Of a stretch of 64,000 nucleotides of DNA, positions 10,920-22,976 are shown one piece after another. Each line of letters opens with the position of its first letter. Positions within the stretch are counted from its first letter, which is position 1. Below the pieces are notes generated by a model. That model saw only the letters and a program-made list of their open reading frames with translations, was not told the origin of the DNA and did no database searches. This DNA comes from Gonapodya sp. JEL0774. Its lineage: Eukaryota; Monoblepharomycota; Monoblepharidomycetes; Monoblepharidales; Gonapodyaceae. The position numbers and the translations under genes are program-made. The stretch spans positions 180,781 through 244,780 of the forward strand of contig JADIIX010000014.1 of NCBI GenBank assembly GCA_027604505.1, read 5' to 3'.

Positions 10920-13013
10920 TTACACTTCAACGTCAGAGAGAGGGGAAGGAGGTGGTGCGGGCTTTCGTGTGACCTTTGGGGAATAATCTCTGTCGTAGTC
11001 GTCCTTCGATCCTTCCTTTTTAGTGTACATCTTGTCTGCAGTGTCCCTGGACAAATAATCCCGCTTGGCTTCCTTCGCCGGGTAGTCGTTATCATAAAAC
11101 TCCTTGGTATTATCTTTGCCTGAGGTGGAATACTGCCTACGAGAGGGGCTTTTTGTGAAGTCTGCCTCCGATGCACGAGATTCCAGGTCGAACAAGGTGT
11201 CATCGTGGGAGCTTGTGGAATCCCGGTCCTGATATCCTTCGCCGTCAAGATCTTCGTACGATCCTGATGGTGGTCCCTTTCTCCTTCTCGGCAACTTGGC
11301 GGACGCTGCACGCCTGACCGCCGCTACCTGCCGGGCTACTGCCGTGCCAGCTGGCGACACAGGCTCGGCAGCAGCGGCGACATTGTTGTTGGAAGTGGAT
11401 CTAGCCCACGGACGATTGACGGTGGACATGGAACGCTGGATACCTATACGCGATTCGCCATCCATTCCTGAAGGCTTCCTGGAGGGAGGTTTGCTGGTGA
11501 CGTCTCCCGTGGGGGATGAAGATCTTCCCGTCGGTTTGATGGAGGCGGACCGTTTGCGGGGAGCGCTTTCACTTGTCTCCGCTTCCACAGCTGGTGCCTC
11601 TGGTGCGGGAGAGGTTGGGCGGGACCGGGAGTTGGCGCGCTGGATTGGTGCTGCAGCCGCCCTGGCTTCGGCATCGAAGATGGAGGGCTTTCGGTTGAGA
11701 CGCGCTTGCGCTGCCCCAGCTCGAAGTGCTGCCACTTCGGCGCGCAGACGGTCATTTTCCTCGTCGGCTGAGGTGATATTACGTTCCAGTTCGAGTCTCT
11801 TGATGGCAGCATCTCTCAACTGATCTTCAAGTTGCTTCTTCTCGGATTTCTGTGAAACAGAAAATAGTCTTTGACGTTTATTCCGGTCTCTCTATGCCAG
11901 AGAGTTCCCCACTTACGGTGTCCTCAACTTCTCGTTTCTGAAGTGAAATGGGACATTATTACCATACGCAACAAAGATATCCAGTTTCACAGGGCTGCAC
12001 TCACGAGAGATTCGATCTCGGATTGCTGGAAGAGAAATGCAAGAACAGTGGGCACAGAAGTATTGAGTTGTGCCACCACCTTAATGTCGTGACAACGTGC
12101 CTTCCCCACTCACAAGTGATTCGATTTCAGTTCGCTAATAGACACCACCACCGAGTGAGACACTCCAGTCAAGATACACCGCAATCGCACTCAAAAACAC
12201 CCACAAGTGCTTCAAGAGCCTCCGTATCCTGCGATTGTTCCGCGGCCTCTTGCAAATCGCGAATCTTCGTGTAGGCCTCCTGCAGTTGCTCCTGAAGATC
12301 TTCGTTCTCATTTCGCTGTGGAGAATAAATTCCGAGGGGTACAAATATCCCAGTTTGAGATACATCACTCCCCTTCCTGAAGACTGGTGCATCCCACACT
12401 TACAATGGCATCGACTTCGTCTAATTCTGCCTCCGCTTTCTCAAGTTCAGCTTCAAGTTCCGCCACTTGCTTGCGCTTAACGATCCAAATGTTCATCATT
12501 TGCAAACCTGCCTTTTTGGTCAGTCATACGATGATCTCCACTTACCAATAACTCTCCTTCTTTGAGTCTCTTTTCCAAGGCCGCACAATACTCAGAAGCA
12601 GACATTAGCTCTTCGTCCATTTCCGCGACACTAGCCTCCAACTCCTCGACTTTAGCTCTGAGCTTCGACGACTTGAATTCGAATATTGATCGATCAGCCA
12701 CAGAGCATTCATGCTTGAAACACAATCTTCATCAAAACACACCTCTTCCTCCAATTCCTCCAATTGAGCTGCATGCTCTAATTTGATTGACTCCATCTCC
12801 GCACGGAGGCTTTTGCGAACCTGGCAGTCCACCAAAAGAGTTGAAGTTGAAGACAATAATCCAGCAAGAAGGACAGTCTAAAATCAACACAGGACACACA
12901 TGTTCTTGTCTTTTAGCAATGCCTTCCTCTGCCCGCACGAGCTCGTCCATCAAACGAGAAATCTGGTCCTTGAGTCTCTGATTTTCCTCCGTGACTTCAT
13001 CAGTGGGCGCCAT
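10920..13013 (-). CDS. coiled-coil protein with Ser/Arg-rich disordered tail, built from phase-0 exons
   Basis: Reading right to left, nine exons: 13013-12900, 12820-12743, 12671-12546, 12475-12404, 12315-12205, 12134-12114, 12025-12005, 11937-11917, 11849-10920; about 497 aa. Every intron is phase 0. The first ~260 residues are a near-continuous heptad-patterned coiled coil rich in E/L/K/Q (for example AELEAELEKAEAELDEVDAI). The rest is low-complexity and basic, with SRPTSPAP and RKSPS-type stretches that look like kinase or SH3/tubulin-binding linkers. Three successive exons are only 21 nt and each encodes one heptad (RTEIESL, QSEIESL, KREVEDT). I cannot assign a family; NudE-like, spindle-pole or flagellar-base proteins have similar layouts, but no diagnostic motif is present. 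The exon 4 acceptor (after GTTAAG) is the least certain junction. Confidence 0.7.
11917..12134 (-). other. three consecutive 21-nt heptad micro-exons
   Basis: Exons 12114-12134, 12005-12025 and 11917-11937 are each exactly 21 nt. Each is bounded by AG upstream and GTGAGT, GTGAGT and GTAAGT downstream, and is separated by introns of 88 and 67 nt. The first two differ only in their first two residues. Skipping any one removes exactly one coiled-coil heptad without changing the frame. Confidence 0.7.
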
Positions 13014-13251
13014 TACTCAGTCAGTGGCCCAGAAATGGAGCAATCGTGGAGTTTTAGTTTGTGGAAGGCGACGTCGTCTTGTTAAGCAAATCAACAAGAG
13101 TGGCAACAAGATGCGGCACTGGCTGGCCTTGTGGTTTCCGCCGAGATCACAGGGATACCTTTTTTTTAAGGGGAACTTTTTATATAACACATTGATTTCC
13201 AGTTACACTTGTCATATGACTTGTCCTCGCTTTATATCCAATTAAATATGC

Positions 13252-14342
13252 TTATTCGCCCCGATATACGACAATGTTGTTCATCGTTTCATGCAATTTC
13301 ACTTCAACCAGCTCCGGTCGCCGCTTTCCCGTTCGCAGCCTCATATCGTGAAGATGATGGTCGGACACCGAGTTACCGATTGTAACCCCACTGCTCTCAG
13401 TTGCATATAAAGGATTGGGAGGTCCACTATCTGAAGTAACAGGACCGCCATGGTCCGTGAGGGTGTCGACATCGGAGTGCTCCTGGTCCGCATCGAAGGT
13501 CGACAACTTGCTTAATCTCTCCTCCTGCACACGATGTTCGCCTGTAACGCCATCACTGACAAAGACCAGATCGTCAAGCTCGTAGCGCATATTACACAAT
13601 GCACGGACACTCACATAAGACTCGTCTCAATCAACACTTTCAGCGATTTCCAAATAAATACAGCGAGATTCTCAGTCGTGCTGCAAAGACACCGGCACGG
13701 AGGAGTCACGACATGGGACGTGCTCTCAAAGTAGAAACCGCTTCTTCAACCCCACCTGACTCGATCTGCGAAGTAAGGAACGTCTAGGTCCTTCATGAAT
13801 ACCAGTCTCAAAATATAGTTCAGCATGTTAAGAGTCATGCTTCAGCTTTACCAGGTGCTTATGGTCTAGAGCATCGACAACCTCCTTGATCCACGATTTT
13901 AGATGAGTAAGTGAGAGCACCATCCCAGTCACTGGGTCCACCTGGCACCATCACACAAACGGGCCAAGTCAAATTTCTGACAGCGAGGTGGTTTATATCA
14001 GGGGCTCCGGAAACTCACCTCTCCTTTCACAGTGACTTCCACTGTCTGAAGTCCGGGTGTCGGGAGAGTATCAATCCAGCCGTTGAAGGAGTCAAATGAC
14101 GCTCAACAGTCTCAAACGGAAACAAGAAGCTCAACATCAACGTTTCTTACATAATTATGTCCATGCCCGTGTGGGTTGGCGCATTTCCCAAAGACCTCGA
14201 TATTCTCGTCCTCACTCAGCTGCTTCGAATAAAGTCGGTGAGCGGAGGAGAAATGCTCGATGCGAGTCAAGTAAGCAATTCGAGGTGGCGATGCAGCGCG
14301 TGTGCGGTTGCTGGATGTCCGGGCGTGAATTTGTGGATTCAT
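13252..14342 (-). CDS. 6-pyruvoyl-tetrahydropterin synthase (PTPS family)
   Basis: Six exons from 14342: 14342-14151, 14045-14019 (27 nt), 13941-13852, 13790-13756 (35 nt), 13680-13615, 13555-13252; about 237 aa. Zinc-ligand and catalytic segments are intact: [21 protein letters not shown] (catalytic Cys plus two zinc His), [17 protein letters not shown] and the terminal [15 protein letters not shown] with the pterin-anchoring Glu. Family role: conversion of 7,8-dihydroneopterin triphosphate to 6-pyruvoyl-tetrahydropterin in tetrahydrobiopterin synthesis, or a queuosine-type side reaction. An unusual ~85-residue insert (residues ~135-220) separates helix [13 protein letters not shown] from the last strand. 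The start is the first ATG in the frame; the open frame upstream begins only with TTG. PTPS is rare in Dikarya, which is weak evidence for an early-diverging fungus. Confidence 0.88.
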
Positions 14343-14562
14343 TGTGGTTTCGGGTTTGGGAAACTCGATCGAGCTTGCTGTGATGTGAAGAGTCACTGTG
14401 TGAAGCCGGAGAAACCACGCTCCGGCATTTGCAATGGACGCCAATAGACTAAATTTTTATGTTGACATTACAATACCTATGATGGCTGCCCCCACAAAAC
14501 ATGTATTTGGTTCCCACAGAAAATTTAGAACCACAATTGTGCACCCCTCACAACCCTTCCAC

Positions 14563-16763
14563 TCAAGCTCCCTGCCAGCTCCGCTCCATGTACTTCTGGG
14601 TAGCCAAAAGTGCGTTGTATCGAACGTCAGAGTCTTCGCTCGCCATAAGCTCCATGATATGCTGCTTGGCGCCCACTTCTTGTACAAATCTTCGAGGAAC
14701 AAGCAGGGAAAGACAAAACGAGCAAGGATCTGAAAACCCAATTGAATCGCAGGGTCTCTCAACATGTGACTCACTTCTTGCCCTCAGGGTAGAACTTCAC
14801 GTACTGCCCAATGTCGTGACACGCGACCGCCAGGACCTTGCTCTCTTTGCTCGTGGCCATAATCCTCGCCAGCGCCTTCAGGAGCTCGTGATCTTTTTCG
14901 TTCAGTTTGGTGACGTTGTTCTTCCAGAAGTTCTCCGAAAGGTGGGGCGGGGACCAGTCCAAGTGACCAGACTTGACCTCGCTGTAGTACTCATCCCAGG
15001 TTGTCAGGCTGGCAACGTTATGGGACAGCATGTCCTTGAGGTACTCAAGATCTTCGATGATTTCAGCATCCGTCCACTTCCGTCCTTGTAGAGTTTCCAC
15101 GAACGGAAGGAGCTTCGCACCAAGCATCGGGATGATGTTCTCGTCGGGGGCTTTGATTGCCAAGTTCTAGTACACAAAGTAGAGTGAGATTCCGGGAACG
15201 CGAGCGGCAGAGTACGGAGCTCAACTCACCCTAAACGTGGCAACGATGATGCGAATGACTTTCTCCTTGATTGCATTCTTGGCGATTTCAATGAACTCAG
15301 GAATAATAATAGTTCGCTTGTTAATGTCTGCAGCGACATCGGCGTCGTAAGATAAGAGCCAAAAAGCGTAGATTGCCTGGTACGAGGTTTGAGCGTTGGG
15401 TGTGCCCTTCAAAATGTTGGCAAGTCTGCGCACGCCGTCACCCAGATACATGGACGCGTAGTATCCAGTCCGCAAAACAAAAAAATGAAGTTGACGTGTT
15501 GATGAACCGGCATGAGTCCGTTCGCCGTGGCACCCTCCGTTACCAACTCACGTCTCGGGTCCGTTCGCCGTCGCCCAAAACACCGGCTTCATGGCTTTGG
15601 GTGCCAGCAGACCACCCAGATACTGTAAACCCAGATCCTGCACGCCGGCGTTCGTATTGGCAAGCAAGGTGGACACCCAAGCGAACGCCGGTTTGAAGTC
15701 GACCGAGGCGGGGAATTTGGAGGATGCGGTGACGACGGCCGTCAGAACCTTTCCGGCCATGAGTTGGACGTACTCGTCCGGGTTGGAAAGAAGGCGGATG
15801 AGGGGGGAGTATGGGTAGTCGGGGGACGTCTTTGCGCTGTTGTAAAACAGCTCCGTGCTCGACAGGCTCACTTGAAAGTGCACAGGCGAAACCGACACAC
15901 GGTTATAGGTGGGATGTGCAAAAGAGCCTTGAAACTCTCAAAAATGGATTGTCACTCACAGGCGAGGATATCATCCATCTGCACCAACAGGTATTGGAGT
16001 GTGTCGGCCCGGGAGAGTTTGGCCGCCAAGGACAAGAAGCAGGCGACATACCGTGAGCCATCGGGCTGCCACCACGGCACACGGAACATGGCTTCGATTA
16101 GCAAAATCGGAACAGCAAAGGACGAAACGAGAAGAGGGGTTTTCACTCACCTCCTCCACGGACGCTTTCAGTGAGATTCCCGAGCGCTTCACGTAGCTCG
16201 TGACTGTCTCGAGCTCTTCCTTGCTGATAAGTCCCGCGCTGTGGTAGCCCTAATGCATCGTAGTGTACAGTTTTTACATGCGTATGAACGTGAAAGCGAT
16301 TCGACAAGACAGGGGGGTGGGGGGGGTGGGCTGCCAAGTGTGTGGTTCTCGGGGATTGATTCGGGAAGCGATGGTAGCAGCTGCGACCTTCACTCCGAGA
16401 GCTCTGAGTCCGTTGTTCCACGTTGCTGTTGCAGTGAATGTGCCCTTGCTGCCCCATCGATACATTCTATGACGATTGCATTTGAGGAAGGAGCTCTGCC
16501 CCACACCAGGACTCCCCCCAACACCATTGAGCCGCGCCAAGAAGCTCCCGTGCCACCGCAGCATGTAATTTTTCTATCTCATCCCCAGCAGAGCCCCCCG
16601 GACGGAGCTGGAAACACACCTCCCAAGCGACGGGTTTCGCCCTGACTGCCGCGGTTTGCTCCACCAGGTAGGTGTTATGGGAAGCGACGACTGGAGCGTC
16701 GATTGATACATTGGATACGTCGTCGATTGGAACCGAGGGAACAGTCGCAGCAGCGGTGGCCAT
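14563..16763 (-). CDS. V-type H+-ATPase subunit H
   Basis: Seven exons: 16763-16620, 16249-16147, 16091-15960, 15870-15552, 15425-15230, 15166-14775, 14689-14563; about 470 aa, matching the family length (yeast Vma13 is about 478). Recognisable segments: NTYLVEQTAAVRAKPVAWE, GLISKEELETV, YLLVQMDDILA, AFWLLSYDADVA, SGHLDWSPPHLSENFW, HDIGQYVKFYPEGKK and the C-terminal SEDSDVRYNALLATQKYM. Family role: regulatory armadillo-repeat subunit of the peripheral V1 sector, needed for ATPase coupling and for silencing free V1. Two junctions are uncertain. Exon 2 needs a weak GTGAAA donor to keep phase, with a GTGAGT four bases earlier. The 5' end of the 15425 exon relies on an AG that leaves out a good-looking in-frame stretch (see findings). 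Divergent from methionine synthase. Confidence 0.88.
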
Positions 16764-17929
16764 TGGAGGAATTGGATTCGACCTGCACTAGGGCAGTCGG
16801 CACTTCAACGCGGAACGGGGCTGAGCAACGAACCACCGCGGAGCTCACCCTTCACGAGCTGTAGTCGAATATGTGAACCTACAAGTGAAATCTTTGATAC
16901 TGAGTGCGCGTGATGCAAAGTATCTAAATCAAGCATACTGGGGGGCAAATGTCAGTGACATGTGTTTACATGCATCGCCGAGATGATCGACTCTATTTCA
17001 AACAATGGAGCAAGTATATATTTAGTGCCATTAACTTATTGGTGTCACCCTCTTCCATCCAGCTGCAGTTATGGCGGTGGCCTCGCGTCTTGGGTGCCGC
17101 ATAGGTAGGGAAACCGCTCGCTAGAGTAGAGACGACCGTCATGAAATGATACTAGACAAATGAATAAGGGCTGCTACTGGTGGGCCCCCATGCGCTAAAT
17201 GCCCCTGTTCCTCGAGAGTGGAGACGAAGAGGTTGTGAAGGACAAAAGACCACTGAGTACCGCTAATGACTCTAAATGACTCCTACAATCTACCTCAATC
17301 AGCCAGCTATACACCTTTTTGGTGATTCCCGTTGTGCGGTCCTGGGGTATTCGTATCAGAGAGTTGTTGTGATGTGAATTGCCCCGCACGGGAGCCACCG
17401 TTGGTGATGATTCTGCCGATACTGGACTAGATTCCAGTTGACAAGGACATTCACGGAGCACCGTGACTTGATATGTCGTGTTCCTCGTCTCCAGGAGCTG
17501 ATGGCGGCTGTCCGACCGTCTTAGAGATCCCACCACGCCACCAGAACCAATTCAAACATTCACATCCAGCGAATTTTCCTATTTTTGGATCGTCGAAAGT
17601 ATTTGCTGATTGTTTTTTGGGAAGCATCCTGAATAGGTAATAGGTAGTATTAAGGGGAATGATCACACCAGTGCGATGACGTGCCTGGACGGATGGGAAG
17701 GATCCAATCAGTTTCAACGGTTCACTAGGCACTTGAACGCCCTCCAATCATTTTATCACTGTCACGCTCATTGGCCTCGCTAAGAAAGGAAAGAAATCGG
17801 AGTCGGCGAGTTTCGCGGATTCTGCCGATTCTGTTATAAGTTCTCCAATTAGTTGAGGGTTCAGCGTTCCAGATAAGATTGATTGTTCAAACTCCGAATC
17901 CGCTATTGCATTCCCGAACGCCTATCGAA
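16764..17929. other. intergenic region, divergent promoters of V-ATPase H and methionine synthase
   Basis: 1.17 kb with no supportable gene. Short open frames at 17195-17747 on the minus strand have no start context, splice structure or motifs. Both flanking genes are transcribed outward, so the region holds two promoters; I could not pick out clear elements. Confidence 0.4.
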
Positions 17930-20832
17930 ATGGTCACCGCAACAAACCTCGGATTCCCCCGTATCGGCGCAAATCGTGAACTTAAGAAGCTCGTCGAGTC
18001 GTACTGGGCCTCCAAAGTTGACGCCGCTGCTCTTCTCACCGGCGCCGCGACCATTCGGAAACAACACTGGCAGCTACAACGCGACGGCGGCATCACACAT
18101 ATCCCGTCCAACGACTTTGCTTTGTACGATCAGATTCTGGACCACATCGTGCTCTTCGGACTGGAACCGGAGAAGTACAAATCGGTCCCCAGCGCACTCG
18201 ACCGGTACTTTGCCATGGGACGGGGATTGCAGAAAGTCGCCGAGGGCATCGACGTTCCCGCCATGGAGATGAAGAAGTGGTTTGACACAAACTGTAGGTA
18301 CTCGATAGGCCTTCTCGTTCATGTCTCTCAGAAAACGTGTCCACTGAGACTGTGCTGACGTGTTCCTTCCTTGTCTCCCACAAGACCACTTCATCGTCCC
18401 CGAAGTCTCCAAAGATCAATCTTTCACTCTATCCAGTCCCGTGAAACCCGTCGTTGAATTCCTCGAGGCGAAGTCCCTTGGAATCGTCACTCGTCCGGTC
18501 ATCGTGGGTCCCGTCACACTCCTCTGGCTCAGCAAACCGATCAAGGGAGAACCGGCCTTCGAAACACTCACCCTGCTCGATAGGTTGATTCCAGTGTACC
18601 AGCAGCTTCTCGTCGCGTTGAAGGAGGCCGGTGCCGAATGGATTCAGTTGGACGAGCCCGTCTTGTCCATGGATGTCGGCAAGGACTTTGAAACTCACTT
18701 CTCCAACGCATACACAAAGCTTTCATCCGTGTCTGGGATAAAAATTTTGGTCGCAAAGTGAGTTTTTGTCTCGCAATCTGCCGCCAATCAGATCTGGCAT
18801 GCACACTTATCCCACCGTCGCCCACTCACGACGGCCCCGATACACCCCGATTTCCCTTCACCCAGCTACTTCGGCCGCCTCGGATCCAACCTCGCCATCC
18901 TCGCACACCTCCCAGTCCACGCCATCCACGTCGACCTTGTCCGCGCCCCCGAGGAACTGGACGCCGTCCTCGACGCCGCCAAACGGACGAACCTCGTCGT
19001 GTCCCTCGGCGTCGTCAACGGCCGTAACATTTGGAAGGCCGACTTGGATGCGGCGATCGAGAAAGTTCGAAAGGCGGTCGTGGTGCTCGGATCGGACAGG
19101 GTCTTTGTCGCGCCGTCGTGTAGTCTGTTGCACACGCCGCACAGTCTGGCGGCTGAGAACAAAATGTCCAAGGACATTCTTGAATGGCTGGTGAGTTTAA
19201 ATTCAAGATCGCTCAACCAAGACGGACGGCGCACAGACCACTTCGCTGCATGTGATCTCAAACGTTTGTACCTCGCCCTTCCCCGTCTTCCTCCACCTAC
19301 TCTCCACCAGGCCTTCTCCACCGAAAAGCTCTCCGAAGTCTCCACCATCGTCGGTGCCGTTTCCGGTAGCTCTCGCGTCACCTCCACTCTGGAATCCAAC
19401 CGCGTCGCGAACCAGCAGCGCAAACTCTCCCTCCTCATCCACGACCCTGCCGTCCAATCCGACATGTCCACCGTCACGGAGTCCATGTTACAAAGGCAGT
19501 CCCCATTCGAGATACGTATCGCCAAGCAACAGGCGCATCTGAAACTCCCGGCGTTCCCCACGACTACTGTTGGATCGTTCCCGCAGACCAACGAGGTTCG
19601 TCTGGCGCGGCAGAAGCTCAAGTCAGGCGAGTGGGACCAGGCGACCTACACCAAGTTTATCCAGGACGAGACCACTCGGTGTATTAAAATCCAAGAAGAT
19701 ATCGGCTTGGACGTGAGTGCGCTGCCGGGGGTAGTTCGCATTTCCTTATCCAGTGTTAGAGATAGACCACTTCACCGACACACCCGTTCTTTCTCCCCGA
19801 ACTAACTTATAGGTTCTGGTCCACGGCGAATTCGAGCGCAACGACATGGTCGAGTACTTTGGCGAACAGCTCAAGGGCTACGTCTTCTCCCAGAACGGCT
19901 GGGTTCAGTCCTACGGATCCCGCTGCGTGAAACCCCCCATCATCTACGGCGACGTGAGCCGCCCCACACCCATGACCGTCGAGTGGGCCAAATTCTCCCA
20001 GGCGCAGACCACACGACCCATGAAGGGGATGCTCACGGGACCCGTAACGTGTCTGCAGTGGTCCTTCCTGAGGGACGACCAGCCCCGTAGGGACACGGCG
20101 TGGCAGTTGGCGTTGGCGATCCGCGAAGAGGTGCAGGATCTGGAGAAGGCTGGGATCTCGGTGATTCAGATCGACGAGCCGGCGATCAGGGAGGGCCTTC
20201 CGCTCAGGGAAAGCGACTGGGCAGAGTATTTGGACTGGGCGGCTAAGGCGTTCCTACTTGCCTCCACCGGGGTTCGTGATGAGACGCAGATTCACACGTG
20301 AGTTGTGTTTGTGGTGCTCTTCGAGGTGGCCCTTTGGAGAAAGAGTAACCGGATTGTTCTAATTAATTAATTATTTTATTTCATTCTTACCAGTCACATG
20401 TGCTACTCTGATTTCAACGACATTTTCGAAACGATCAAGGTGAGAATTAGAACCGTCGGAGGGCCGCGTCCCACGACACACCGACTCGACTTCTCAAACA
20501 ATCCCACTTTCTCCTTCCAGCGTCTCGACGCCGACGTGATCACGATCGAGAACAGCAAATCCGACCTGAAACTCCTCGACGCTTTCGAGAAGTACGCCTA
20601 CACTAACGGGATAGGTCCCGGACTGTACGATATCCACAGCCCGCGCGTTCCTTCGAGCGAAGAAATGGCGGACCGTTTGGGTGCTATGCTCAAGTACATC
20701 AAGACCGACCTGCTGTGGGTGAATCCCGACTGTGGGTTGAAGACTCGTGGGTGGCCCGAAACGGAGAAGGCTCTCAAGAACATGGTGGATGTGGCCAAAG
20801 CGTACCGAAATAGGATCAGTGAGAGTGCTTAG
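17930..20832 (+). CDS. cobalamin-independent methionine synthase (5-methyltetrahydropteroyltriglutamate-homocysteine methyltransferase)
   Basis: Seven exons: 17930-18293, 18385-18757, 18866-19190, 19311-19712, 19813-20297, 20395-20440, 20521-20832; about 768 aa, the usual MetE/Met6 size. The N-terminus [16 protein letters not shown] is diagnostic. The two homologous barrels are present: N-domain with PVTLLWLSK and [10 protein letters not shown]-domain with [30 protein letters not shown] and [15 protein letters not shown]. Zinc ligands of the catalytic site are visible in HMCYSDF and in [12 protein letters not shown]. It transfers the methyl group from 5-methyl-tetrahydrofolate polyglutamate directly to homocysteine in the cytosol, feeding the SAM pool that the methyltransferases of this window would draw on. 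Exon 6 is 46 nt and encodes the zinc-binding HMC. No damage seen. Confidence 0.97.
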
Positions 20833-21701
20833 AAAGTACGTCATCATCTTTCATGAACGTCTTTCGCGACGGTGTGAGGAGTTTGGCGTGACATTTTGGC
20901 GGGGATCTGGATTCAACAGTCCGGGCAATACCTCGAACTGGGGCTCAGTTGTTCCGCTTTTTGAGTTCAATGAAGTAATGTAGTACAGATGAAGATAGTA
21001 TCATAACGTTGAAGTCGTTGTATCATTATTTTGGGAAGACTACTCGCGGTCCTTTGTGTACTGTCCCGAGATGTGTCTTTATGCTAACGTAGCATGTGTT
21101 CTCGTACACAAACACGAGGAAATCCCTTCTGCGCTGTAAGATGTTTGCACACCCATGATGAAAAGTATTCCGTACTGTTGGGTGTGGGTGCAGATCACAG
21201 CACAACAATGCAAACAAAAGCAGAGCGTCCAGACCTCTCCCGGCGTACGTTTTCTGGCTAAAGCATCCTTCAAAGCACACGGCTGTGTGTATCGAAAGGG
21301 AGAAGCCCAGCCACTTCGATCGTGAGAACGTTTATGAACATCGGTCCATACGAAAACCAAGGTCGATCCGACCCCCCGCCAAAATCACCAAACGTCTGCT
21401 GTAGCAACAGCTGTTCGAGCAAATAGCAACAGAAATACTTGACCCATCGGTCACTAATATTTCGAGGTTTCACGCATAATAAGTTTTGTGGTTCCTCGGG
21501 AGGACCGGGCGTTGTTGTTTGTCCGCAGTCGCCCGTTTGAATCGACTGACCTCGCCTGGTTTCACTTGTCCGTCCCAGCACAACACACCCCGGTCCACGT
21601 GAGACATCGAAGCCCAATTTTCTATCGAATTTCATAAAACGCACGCCATTAGAGACTGAACCAATCGCTTTTATCCGATTCGGTTCGAAAACAGCACAGC
21701 G
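20833..21701. other. intergenic region upstream of SDHD
   Basis: About 870 bp without a supportable gene. A long open frame on the opposite strand runs from 22334 into this region but reads straight across SDHD exons and introns and is judged a shadow. The right end must contain the SDHD promoter. Confidence 0.4.
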
Positions 21702-22567
21702 ATGGCGATGCGAATTATGACTGCACCATCTCTCGCTGCCCGGCCGCTGGCAGCAACATTTTTGGCATCTCAGAATGTTCCTCGTGCGGTGCTCTTCCAT
21801 TCCGGTGAGTTTTGGGCTGAGGCGGGTGAGCGATTTGTGCGAGATTGTGCGATGGGAGCGAAAAAGACGGGGCTCGGAAGCTTGGCCTTCCCGAGCACAC
21901 CGTCGGCACATCGCGCTGGTCGAATTTTTCTTGCTCTGAGATTTCACAGCCTTACTTATTTGAATCATCGATTGGCTTGTAGGGCGAGCACTGAACCAGA
22001 ACTCGGCCGACGGTGAGAGGAGAATGCGTTGCCCAGAGAAAACAGTTGCTTCCCCCCGCTCAGCAACGCCCTCTTCTGTCACATAGCTGCACCCGCGCTC
22101 CGCCCGACAGACAAAGTCCCTCAGTTCCCGCCCTCCCCTTCCAGCGGCTCTGTCCACTGGAACTTGGAACGGGGTTTGAGCGTTGTGACCGCCGGTCTGT
22201 TGGTCGCTCCCTTGGCTGTTGGCGCTGGCAACCCCATCGTCGACTTCAGTCTCGGAGTTGTTGTGCCTGTTCACATCCACGCCGGGCTCGAGAACATCGT
22301 GTTGGATTACGTTCCTTATCGCAAATACGGGCACCTTTACACAGTAGCGCTCTGGGCGACAAGGGCTTTCACGGGCCTCGCCCTCTATGGCGCATATCAG
22401 TTCAACACGAATGACGTCGGTGTGACAGAATTTGTGAAGAGGTGAGCCCCCCTATCATCTCATTCTGGACAACTTTTCGTACTGAACACTCTCTTGTCGC
22501 TGCCCCGCTCCACCTCTCACCGTATGCTCACCCCAGGTTGTGGCATGCCAGTGACAAGAAGGAGTAA
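21702..22567 (+). CDS. succinate dehydrogenase membrane anchor subunit D (CybS)
   Basis: Four exons: 21702-21804, 21983-22012 (30 nt), 22087-22441, 22537-22567; about 172 aa. The N-terminus MAMRIMTAPSLAARPLAATF is Arg/Ala-rich with no acidic residues, a typical mitochondrial presequence. The mature part has SVHWNLERGLSVVTAGL and three hydrophobic segments. The second contains PVHIHAGLENIVLDY: the His is the heme-b ligand candidate and the D-Y pair fits the ubiquinone site of the family. It ends VTEFVKRLWHASDKKE. Role: with SdhC it anchors complex II in the inner membrane and reduces ubiquinone. All junctions keep phase. Confidence 0.93.
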
Positions 22568-22976
22568 GGTAATATGGGTTGCGCGTGACGATACATCTTC
22601 AGTCCATAGCTTTGCAAACAATACATATCATTCACCGTCCGCCGCACGCTCAGCGCGACCTCCAACTTCCGTTCTCAATGGGGGAGCTCCTTTCTCCATC
22701 CCTTTGTTCCCATAAGCATATTTTGGCGGGACTTTGTGAATTGAACGGCGCTGTTTGTGGGCAAGGCAGACACGGTGCACCAGTCCATAATCGGCGCAGG
22801 CAGAATCCATCTCCACGACACGCAATGCTACTCATAAAAACAAAATATCAGTTTTCATTTGCGCAGGAATTCCAATCAGCTTAGAATTTTTCTGTTCATT
22901 TTAAAGGGGTCTCGACTGGGGCCGCCCAATTTCACACCGCCGCAGCTTTTGATCACTGTCACCGTTTTCACTGATC
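22568..22976. other. intergenic region between SDHD and FkbM-1
   Basis: No gene seen. It should contain the SDHD 3' end and the promoter of the methyltransferase gene at 22977. Confidence 0.4.

Noticed and set aside
11296-11823. 175-codon plus-strand frame
   Set aside because: Opposite strand of the last exon of the coiled-coil gene; Ala/Ser-rich composition only.
16147-16150. Strong GTGAGT donor at the end of V-ATPase H exon 2 (exon ending at 16151)
   Set aside because: It gives the wrong phase for the next exon, whose frame is fixed by conserved residues; the GTGAAA donor four bases later fits, though it is weaker.
17195-17747. Two overlapping minus-strand frames of about 100 codons in the V-ATPase H/methionine synthase gap
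   Set aside because: No start context, splice logic or recognisable motif.
21270-22334. 354-codon open frame on the minus strand opposite SDHD
   Set aside because: It crosses SDHD exons and introns without regard to them, has no family motif and biased composition, and the plus-strand gene is certain.
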